Shown piece after piece: positions 1-4,621 of a stretch of 7,089 nucleotides of DNA. Both the position numbers and the translations under genes were made by a program. Source of the stretch: SW-9-67-25 sp964623735 (lineage in GTDB: Archaea; Halobacteriota; Halobacteria; Halobacteriales; Haloarculaceae); the NCBI GenBank assembly GCA_964623735.1, contig CAZUVE010000141.1, positions 1-7,089 on the forward strand, written 5' to 3'. Numbering within the stretch: position 1 is the stretch's first letter; each line of letters starts with the position of its first letter. The notes under the pieces were generated by a model. That model was not told the origin of the DNA. It worked only from the letters and a program-made list of their open reading frames with translations, and searched no databases.

Positions 1-405
1 CCGCTGACGACCAACTACATCATCGAGTTCACCGAGGGGCTCGCGGCCGAGGGCAAGACCATCGTCTTCAGCGCGCACAACCTCTTTCACGTCGAGTCGA
101 TCTGCGACCGCGTCGCGATCATGAGCGAGGGCACAATCGTCGCACAGGGCGACCTCGAGGCCCTCCAGGCCGAGCACGGCGCAACCGAGTACCACGTCTA
201 CACGACCGTCGAGGTGCCCGGTAGCGTCCGCGAGAACGGCCGACACCGGCGGGTCGTCGAGGACATGGCCACGGTCGAGGCGACCCGCGAGGCCGCGCGG
301 GAGGCAGGGGGCGAGGTTGTCGACATCCGCACGGAGGAGTCGAGTCTCGAGGAGGTGTTCCTCAACGTCGCACAGACTGGCCGGGGGCAGGGGACGGGGG
401 CCTGA
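1..405 (+). CDS. ABC transporter ATP-binding protein, C-terminal part (5' end outside window)
   Basis: This is the last 134 residues of an ABC-type ATPase of the Nat/ABC-2 exporter class; the start and the Walker A, signature and Walker B motifs lie upstream of the window. The visible part begins just after where the D-loop would be. It shows the H-loop in the segment TIVFSAHN (visible residues 20-27, switch His at residue 26, bases 76-78), then the usual CDRVAIMSEG and an IVAQG strand. A regulatory tail of about 90 residues follows and ends in SSLEEVFLNV, the ending common to NatA-like subunits. The protein would sit on the cytoplasmic face and power the two membrane subunits encoded downstream. 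Its TGA stop is 3 bases before the next start, so the genes are almost certainly co-transcribed. The substrate cannot be told from this fragment. The family call is firm; the exact subfamily is inference. Confidence 0.93.
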   Translation, partial: PLTTNYIIEFTEGLAAEGKTIVFSAHNLFHVESICDRVAIMSEGTIVAQGDLEALQAEHGATEYHVYTTVEVPGSVRENGRHRRVVEDMATVEATREAAREAGGEVVDIRTEESSLEEVFLNVAQTGRGQGTGA

Positions 406-408
406 CCG

Positions 409-2235
409 GTGCAGCCGCGCAAACTGCTCCGGATCGCCCGCTGGGAGGTCACGAAAAACGCCGGTGGGATCGACAGGCGCACGCTCGCAGTGGCTGGCCT
501 GGCGGTGGTGTTCCTGGCGGTCGTCGCGCCGCTGGCCGCCGGGGGCGGCGCCGGCGTCGACGAAGGGCTCTACCGGGTCGGCGTCACGGAGGAGAGCCCC
601 TACTACGACGTCGTCGCCTCGGACGATACCTTCGCCGTCCGCACGGGTGCCGACCGGGACGCCCTCGCGGACGGGGACGTCGAGTTGCTGATCGACAACC
701 GGACCGTCGAGCACACGCCGACCGAGAAGGGCCGCGCCGCCAGGGAGGAACTGCGCTCGTCGGTCCAGCAGTACAACGACCGGAACCTCAGGCGAGACGA
801 CAACCAGACGGCAGCGTTCCCGGTGTCTGTCGTCCTCCAGTACCAGGAGCGTGACGGCGTCGGCGAGCAGTACCGGATCGACTCCGGCAGGACGGACGGG
901 TCGGGAGCCGGATCAGAGACCGACGGGACTGCCGGCGGCGCCAGCGGAGTCGGTGACGGAGCCAGTGACGGAACCGGTGAGGGGGACGGCGGAGGGACAG
1001 CGAGCGGCAGCGAGCGGGTCGGGACGGGCGGCGGCCTGGGCGGGTTGGGCAGCGGGCTGACCGGCAACGACGTCACAGCAGGGTCGCCCTCGGAGATCTC
1101 GCCGCCGTTCCCGTTCGGATCGCTCGTCCTCGCGTTCGTGTTCATCATCCCGCTGAACTTCCTCATCCAGGCCTACGGGAGCACCATCCTCTCCGAGCGG
1201 ATCAACCGCCGGGGGGAGCTGCTGCTGGTCGCGCCGGTCTCGCGGCTCGACATCGTCGGCGGCAAGACACTGCCGTACTTCGCGGGGGCGATGGCCGTCG
1301 AGGGTGCCATCGCGGTCGGACTGGTCTATCTCACGCGGGGAACGCTCGGCGGCCTCGTGTCGGTGGCGGCCGTCACGCCGCTGGTGTTGCTCTTTCTGGC
1401 GGCCACGTTCCTCGGCGCGATGTTCGCGCGGTCGTTCAAGGAACTGACCTTCGTGACCGTCACCATCACGGTCACGCTGACCACCTACGCGTTCGTCCCG
1501 GCCATCTTCACCGACGTCACCCCGATCGCGCTCATCTCGCCGCTGACGATCGTGGTGCGCGAGTTGCAGGGACAGGCCGTCGGGGCCCCGGAGTTGTTCT
1601 TTTCGGCCACCCCGCCGCTGCTGTCGGCACTGGTCCTGTTCGGGCTGGGGCTGGGACTGTACCGCGAGGAGGACATGTTCGCCCAGCGGCCGGTCCCGCT
1701 GAAGCTGCTGGACGCGCTGGCCGGGCGCGTCCACGAGCGGTGGCACGTCGCTGCCGTGACCGCCGCCCTCCTGCCGTTCGTGTTCGTGCTCGAACTGCTC
1801 GCGATTGCCGTGCTGTTCGCGCTCGGGGAGCTTTCGGTGCCGCTGATCCTCGTCGTCGTGGCGGTCGTCGAGGAACTCGCAAAGAGCCTCCACGTCTACG
1901 CGGCCCACGTCCACGGCCGGTTCGACCGCCGGCTCCGCACCGCCCTGGTCCTGGGCGCGCTCAGCGGCGTCGGGTTCTTTCTCGCGGAGAAGCTCACGCT
2001 CATCGCACAGCTGGTCGGCCTCCCCGAGCTGCAGGTCGGCCGGGCCGGGCTGGGGATCGGCCTCCTGTCCGGGCTGGCCGTTCTCCTCGCGCCGCTGGTG
2101 TTGCACGTCGTTACTGCCACCATCTCGGCCGTCGGGGCGAGCCGGGGCCGTCGCCGCTACGCCCTCGCGCTCGGCGTCGCTGTCGCTGTCCACCTCCTGT
2201 ACAACTACGCGGTGGTGATGGCCCTTGGCGGGTGA
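409..2235 (+). CDS. ABC-2 type permease fused to a C-terminal PrsW-like intramembrane metalloprotease domain
   Basis: 608 residues from a GTG start 3 bases after the ATPase stop. The N-terminal part is an ABC-2 permease: TM1 at about 24-44, a large presumably extracytoplasmic loop (45-235) ending in a Gly/Ser/Asp/Glu-rich stretch (about 160-225), then TM segments near 236-256, 287-307, 317-339, 345-365 and 398-418. The coupling-type motif RRGELLLVAPVSRLDIVGGK is at 267-286. The C-terminal part (about 445-608) has further membrane segments and the polar signature of PrsW-family proteases: EELAK at 488-492, Glu527 in GFFLAEK, His566 in HVVT, and His595/Asn599 in HLLYN. These residues are known in the family to form the metal-dependent site in the membrane. 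Fusion of ABC-2 permeases to CPBP-type proteases is known; here the protease part matches PrsW better. Its substrate is unknown. It may process the exported peptide or the transporter itself, which is inference. The protease part could also be catalytically silent. Confidence 0.88.
   Translation: MQPRKLLRIARWEVTKNAGGIDRRTLAVAGLAVVFLAVVAPLAAGGGAGVDEGLYRVGVTEESPYYDVVASDDTFAVRTGADRDALADGDVELLIDNRTVEHTPTEKGRAAREELRSSVQQYNDRNLRRDDNQTAAFPVSVVLQYQERDGVGEQYRIDSGRTDGSGAGSETDGTAGGASGVGDGASDGTGEGDGGGTASGSERVGTGGGLGGLGSGLTGNDVTAGSPSEISPPFPFGSLVLAFVFIIPLNFLIQAYGSTILSERINRRGELLLVAPVSRLDIVGGKTLPYFAGAMAVEGAIAVGLVYLTRGTLGGLVSVAAVTPLVLLFLAATFLGAMFARSFKELTFVTVTITVTLTTYAFVPAIFTDVTPIALISPLTIVVRELQGQAVGAPELFFSATPPLLSALVLFGLGLGLYREEDMFAQRPVPLKLLDALAGRVHERWHVAAVTAALLPFVFVLELLAIAVLFALGELSVPLILVVVAVVEELAKSLHVYAAHVHGRFDRRLRTALVLGALSGVGFFLAEKLTLIAQLVGLPELQVGRAGLGIGLLSGLAVLLAPLVLHVVTATISAVGASRGRRRYALALGVAVAVHLLYNYAVVMALGG
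952..987 (+). repeat. 12-base tandem repeat in the low-complexity loop of the permease
   Basis: Units GGTGACGGAGCC (952-963) and AGTGACGGAACC (964-975) match at 10 of 12 positions, and a third unit at 976-987 is degenerate. They encode part of the Gly/Asp/Ser-rich stretch of the extracytoplasmic loop. Because the unit is a multiple of three, copy number could change without breaking the reading frame. Confidence 0.6.
998..1017 (+). repeat. 10-base perfect tandem duplication in the permease gene
   Basis: CAGCGAGCGG occurs twice in succession (998-1007 and 1008-1017) near the end of the same low-complexity stretch. The unit is not a multiple of three, so gain or loss of one copy would shift the frame. 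The present frame is open through both copies. Confidence 0.6.
2211..2219 (+). promoter_or_regulatory. Shine-Dalgarno site for the TTG-started downstream permease
   Basis: GGTGGTGAT matches GGAGGTGAT, the complement of the archaeal 16S rRNA 3' end, with one mismatch. It ends 5 bases before the TTG at 2225. It lies inside the last codons of the upstream fusion gene. It is the main reason for accepting the TTG start, since the only upstream codons in that frame before the TGA at 2216 offer no start. Confidence 0.65.
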
Positions 2236-3349
2236 GAGCCGACCGCCGCCGCGGCGAGCGGACGACGACACGGACGACGGCTGGCTCTCGGACCCGCGGG
2301 TCACAATCGCCAGGCGGGACCTCACGTCGCTCGGGCGCGAGAAGACAATCGTCCTCGCGCTCCTCATCCAGCTGTTCATCGCCGGGTTCTCGTCGTTTCT
2401 CGTGGTGGGGCTCACCTCGCTGTACGACCCCGCGTCTGTCGAGGGTGGCGGCGTCACCATCGGCGTGACCGGCGACGCCACAGAGGAACTGGTCGCGGTC
2501 GCGGCGGAACAGAGCGGCGTCACGGCACAGCCCTTCCCCGACCGCGAGACGGCCATGGCGGCCTTCGACCGCGGGGGTGTCGACGCGGTAGTAACGGGCA
2601 CGCTCCGGCGGGGCGAAGACGGAACGACCGTCGACGTGGTGGCGGTCGCGCCGGCCGAGAGCATCCGGACGACGTTCGTGGTGGTCCAGGTCAGGGAGGT
2701 CATGACGGCGTTCGAGCGGGCCGAACGCCTCGAACGCGCGCCGCACCTGGACTTCCAGCCGGTTGGGGTGCCCGAGGGCGCCGGCGCCAGCCCCTACTTC
2801 GGGTTCACCTACACCGTGTTGCTCCCGCTGTTGCTCTTTCTCCCGCCGTTCATCAGCGGGTCGGTGGCTGTCGACGCCATCACCGAGGAGATCGAGCGTG
2901 GGACGCTGGAACTGCTCCGCGTCGCGCCAGTCTCGCTCGTCGACATCGTCGACGGGAAAGCCGCCGGGATGATACTGCTCGCGCCCCTCCAGGCCGCGCT
3001 GTGGATCGGCCTGCTCGTGCTCAACGGTATCGCCGTCGGGAACGTCCCCGCGTTGCTCGCGTTCGTCGCTGCCATCGCTACCATCGTCGTGGTGCTTGGC
3101 CTGGTCCTGGGACTGGCGACGGCCCGCCGGCGACAGGCCCAGCTGCTCTACTCGGTGTTCGTTATCGTGCTGTTCGGAATGGCGGTGGCCCTGCCGGAAC
3201 ATCCCGCGACGACTGTCGCGAAACTCGCCGTCGACAGTCCCACCGGCGTCACGTTCGCCCACGTCGCCGGCGCTGTCGTCGCCGCCGCCGCGCTGTACGC
3301 TGTCGCCCGGCGGTTCGCTGGACGGATCGACCCGGAGTCGCTCCCGTAG
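2225..3349 (+). CDS. ABC-2 type transporter permease (NatB-like)
   Basis: 374 residues. It has a short charged cytoplasmic N-terminus, TM1 at about 42-63, an extracytoplasmic domain (about 64-190), then five predicted membrane segments near 192-214, 245-267, 274-298, 305-323 and 345-363. This is the ABC-2 layout of NatB-type exporters. The motif ERGTLELLRVAPVSLVDIVD followed by GK (225-245) parallels the one in the upstream fusion protein, so the two are likely paralogous halves of one heterodimeric channel working with the ATPase at the start of the window. The start is a TTG, rare in haloarchaea. It is supported by the Shine-Dalgarno match 5 bases upstream and by the 11-base overlap with the preceding gene, which suggests translational coupling. 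No protease motifs are seen here. The exported substrate is unknown. A T-run and promoter of the next gene follow the stop. Confidence 0.9.
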   Translation: MAGESRPPPRRADDDTDDGWLSDPRVTIARRDLTSLGREKTIVLALLIQLFIAGFSSFLVVGLTSLYDPASVEGGGVTIGVTGDATEELVAVAAEQSGVTAQPFPDRETAMAAFDRGGVDAVVTGTLRRGEDGTTVDVVAVAPAESIRTTFVVVQVREVMTAFERAERLERAPHLDFQPVGVPEGAGASPYFGFTYTVLLPLLLFLPPFISGSVAVDAITEEIERGTLELLRVAPVSLVDIVDGKAAGMILLAPLQAALWIGLLVLNGIAVGNVPALLAFVAAIATIVVVLGLVLGLATARRRQAQLLYSVFVIVLFGMAVALPEHPATTVAKLAVDSPTGVTFAHVAGAVVAAAALYAVARRFAGRIDPESLP

Positions 3350-3360
3350 GCGGGGCAAGA

Positions 3361-3370
3361 GTTTTTACTT
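3361..3370 (+). promoter_or_regulatory. TATA-like promoter of the acetyltransferase gene; T-run may also end the ABC operon
   Basis: GTTTTTACTT is centred about 27 bases before the ATG at 3393. That is the spacing of an archaeal TATA box from its transcription start, so the mRNA would be leaderless or nearly so. No Shine-Dalgarno motif precedes the ATG. The T5 run (3362-3366), 12 bases after the permease stop, could also serve as an archaeal oligo-T terminator for the ABC operon; that second role is inference. Confidence 0.6.
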
Positions 3371-3392
3371 CCGCGAGACACTCAGCGTCAGG

Positions 3393-3881
3393 ATGGAGGA
3401 CATCACCATCGAACCCGCCGGGACCGACGAGGTGACAGCGGTCACCGAGATGTGGGTCGAGCTGGCTGCCGGGCAACGCGAGCACGGCTCGCACATCCTC
3501 CCGGAGACAAACCGGACTGCGATCCGCGAGACTATCACCCGACACGTGGTGGGTGACAGCCTGCTGGTCGCCCGGAGCGACGGCTTCGCGGGGTTCGTGA
3601 TGTTCACCGTCGAAACGGGGACCTTCGAGCAGGACTGCGCGCGCGGGGTCGTCGAGAACCTCTACGTCGCGCCCGAGCGGCGCAGCGAGGGAATCGGGAC
3701 GGCGCTGCTCGAGGCCGCCGAGGCCGCGCTGTGGGACCAGGACGTCGACGCGGTGACGCTCGAAGTGATGGCAACCAACCGGCAGGCCCGGGAGTTCTAC
3801 GTGCAGCGGGGGTACCGCCCCCACCGGATCGAACTGGAGAAGCCGCCCGAAAGCGACACGCACACAAAGGACGACCAGTAA
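3393..3881 (+). CDS. GNAT family N-acetyltransferase
   Basis: 162 residues, an ordinary length for a single GNAT domain. The acetyl-CoA binding region is clear: ENLYVAPERRSEGIGTALL (88-106) carries the R-x-x-G-x-G/A pyrophosphate loop as RRSEGIG, preceded by the beta-4 strand. The C-terminal motif ATNRQAREFYVQRGY (127-141) is also typical of the family, with the conserved Tyr of the FY pair. The enzyme would transfer acetyl from acetyl-CoA to an amine on a protein or small molecule; the acceptor cannot be predicted. The frame is open well upstream into the permease gene, but ATG 3393 is the sensible start because it follows the permease stop and sits at leaderless spacing from the TATA-like element. 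A tRNA gene starts 11 bases after the stop. No functional link with the transporter is evident beyond adjacency. Confidence 0.93.
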   Translation: MEDITIEPAGTDEVTAVTEMWVELAAGQREHGSHILPETNRTAIRETITRHVVGDSLLVARSDGFAGFVMFTVETGTFEQDCARGVVENLYVAPERRSEGIGTALLEAAEAALWDQDVDAVTLEVMATNRQAREFYVQRGYRPHRIELEKPPESDTHTKDDQ

Positions 3882-3892
3882 GGGCAGCCTGT

Positions 3893-3966
3893 GCCAGGGG
3901 AGCTTGGGCGGTCCAAGCACCCGACTTGTAATCGGGAGTTCGTGGGTTCGAATCCCACCCCTGGCT
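3893..3966 (+). tRNA. tRNA-Thr (anticodon UGU)
   Basis: A full cloverleaf can be folded by hand. The acceptor stem is GCCAGGG (3893-3899) with CCCTGGC (3959-3965). The D stem is GCTT/AAGC. The anticodon stem is CCCGA/TCGGG around loop CTTGTAA, with anticodon TGT at 3927-3929 (reads ACA). The variable loop has 5 nt, and the T arm is GTGGG-TTCGAAT-CCCAC. The discriminator is U (3966), as expected for archaeal tRNA-Thr, and CCA is not encoded. Position 8 is G (3900) and position 14 is G (3906) rather than the usual U8/A14 pair. No separate TATA box is obvious, so it may be read through from the acetyltransferase promoter. Confidence 0.96.
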
Positions 3967-4150
3967 ATAGACGGAGTTTCGAATCCTCTACCGAAAGTGA
4001 TCGGTTCGCTGTTGAAACAGCCGCGAACGCCGACGAGGGGCTTGATCGAATCAGGCAGGGGATCGTCCCCCCGACTGTGTCGTCTCCGGCTACGACATGT
4101 CCGGTCCGTTCGAGATATCAGTGCTGTTCGTGGCGTATCGCCGCTGGTTA
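3967..4150. other. Non-coding spacer after tRNA-Thr with small hairpins
   Basis: No convincing reading frame. It holds a hairpin at 4004-4028 (GTTCGCTGT / ACAGC and GAAC with a CGC bulge) and a GGGGA-TCG-TCCCC hairpin near 4058-4070. The 9-mer TTCGAATCC from the tRNA T arm (3947-3955) is repeated at 3978-3986. At 4148-4154 TTATATA resembles an archaeal TATA box and runs into the first palindrome module. Confidence 0.5.
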
Positions 4151-4231
4151 TATACCGGTGGACGTAGATAATGATACATTCAGCCCGCGCGTGACGCCTG
4201 AGATGTCTCAAACGTTACGTCCACCGGTATA
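4151..4231. repeat. TATA-bounded palindrome module 1
   Basis: TATACCGGTGGACGTA (4151-4166) and its exact reverse complement (4216-4231) form a perfect 16-bp inverted repeat around 49 bases. The interior can fold further: CATTCAG (4177-4183 and flanks) pairs with CTGAGATG (4198-4205), leaving one A bulged, and the tip is GCG-TGA-CGC (4189-4197). The whole module can therefore form one long hairpin in DNA or RNA. Its last four bases, TATA (4228-4231), are also the first four of module 2. Confidence 0.85.
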
Positions 4232-4308
4232 CTGTCGGCTGTACGCGCGTGAGCAGTGTCGCCACCCCGGGCTGGGGAATATCTCCCCGTAGTACAGCCG
4301 GCAGTATA
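4228..4308. repeat. TATA-bounded palindrome module 2
   Basis: TATACTGTCGGCTGTAC (4228-4244) pairs with GTACAGCCGGCAGTATA (4292-4308) over 17 positions with one T-G pair. It is 81 bases long, exactly as module 1, and shares TATA with modules 1 and 3. The interior has short stems such as GGGGA (4274-4278) with TCCCC (4284-4288). The arm sequence is unrelated to module 1 apart from the TATA ends. Confidence 0.85.
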
Positions 4309-4388
4309 GGGATGTTCGAAAGTCATTACAGGATCGACCGCAAGAAGGCGTGCGGTCGACCTGATAAACGCTTTCGAACATCCCTATA
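4305..4388. repeat. TATA-bounded palindrome module 3, with a core related to the 76-bp repeat
   Basis: TATAGGGATGTTCGAAAG (4305-4322) and CTTTCGAACATCCCTATA (4371-4388) are perfect 18-bp inverted arms. Inside, CAGG-A-TCGACCGCA (4329-4342) pairs with TGCGGTCGA-CCTG (4351-4363), leaving only A4333 bulged, around loop AGAAGGCG. Bases 4321-4358 match 4414-4451 at 31 of 38 positions without gaps, so the core belongs to the same repeat family as the 76-bp element that follows. Confidence 0.85.
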
Positions 4389-4404
4389 TCACAGCGGTAA
4401 TCTC

Positions 4405-4480
4405 ATTGCTGTAAGTCACTACCGGATCCACCGCACGACTGCGTACGGTCGGACCGGTACACAGTTACAGCACTCTGTAT
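4405..4480. repeat. 76-bp palindromic repeat, copy A (within the fourth TATA-bounded module, 4385-4481)
   Basis: The centre is a 64-bp imperfect palindrome (4408-4471): a 30-base arm, loop ACTG (4438-4441), and a 30-base arm. Outer ends GCTGTAA / TTACAGC, middle TACCGG / CCGGTA and inner ACCG / CGGT all pair. The segment aligns without gaps to 6633-6708, with 56 of 76 identical by hand count. TATA at 4385 and 4478 bracket it, continuing the series of modules 1-3. It ends about 140 bases before the start of the dehydrogenase/hydratase gene. Confidence 0.85.
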
Positions 4481-4502
4481 ACAACTGCAGATTGTAGTCA
4501 GT
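4471..4502. repeat. Small imperfect hairpin next to repeat copy A
   Basis: TACAA (4480-4484) and TTGTA (4492-4496) pair around CTGCAGA, with outer CACT (4471-4474) and AGTG (4499-4502) also complementary. It overlaps the right end of repeat copy A. A T5 run follows at 4520-4524. Confidence 0.45.
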
Positions 4503-4537
4503 GTCTTTCTTCGATGTAGTTTTTCGGCGAGACGTTT

Positions 4538-4566
4538 CGTCGTCGAGCGACCGCTCCGGGACGACG
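4538..4566. repeat. Hairpin upstream of the dehydrogenase/hydratase promoter
   Basis: CGTCGTC (4538-4544) pairs with GACGACG (4560-4566), and GAGC (4545-4548) with GCTC (4553-4556) inside, leaving a CGG bulge. It lies between the T5 run at 4520-4524 and the promoter-like element at 4581-4593. It may be an operator or a leader structure of an upstream-initiated transcript, or have no function. Confidence 0.4.
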
Positions 4567-4580
4567 GGAACGCCGGGAGT

Positions 4581-4593
4581 GGAAACGTTCAAA
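4581..4593 (+). promoter_or_regulatory. Promoter-like BRE/TATA element of the dehydrogenase/hydratase gene
   Basis: GGAAACGTTCAAA places a purine-rich BRE-like segment before a TATA-like TTCAAA (4588-4593), about 30 bases upstream of the ATG at 4622. There is no Shine-Dalgarno motif before that ATG, so a leaderless or near-leaderless transcript is likely. The TATA match is weak. Confidence 0.45.
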
Positions 4594-4621
4594 GCCTGCC
4601 CGGGCGAGACACGAACGAGAC

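Noticed and set aside
913..2703. Long minus-strand open frame (596 codons) across the transporter genes
   Set aside because: It spans two genuine + strand genes and the second half is a compositional run of Arg, Glu, Asp and Gln; typical antisense shadow of GC-rich coding DNA.
2111..3358. Long minus-strand open frame (415 codons) opposite the second permease
   Set aside because: It is a mirror of a well-supported ABC-2 permease in very GC-rich DNA. The product is low-complexity, rich in Arg/Asp/Gln/His, and matches no fold I recognise.
3249..4211. Minus-strand open frame through the acetyltransferase, tRNA-Thr and module 1
   Set aside because: It would translate through a tRNA and a palindrome; it has the familiar peptide produced by reading a tRNA backwards.
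3891..4292. Plus-strand frames overlapping tRNA-Thr and the palindromes
   Set aside because: They read through the tRNA and inverted repeats, with no start signal and no recognisable protein features.
4151..4481. CRISPR array or integron attC sites
   Set aside because: There are no identical direct repeats with unique spacers and no cas or integrase gene. The modules have different arm sequences and lack the attC core triplets.
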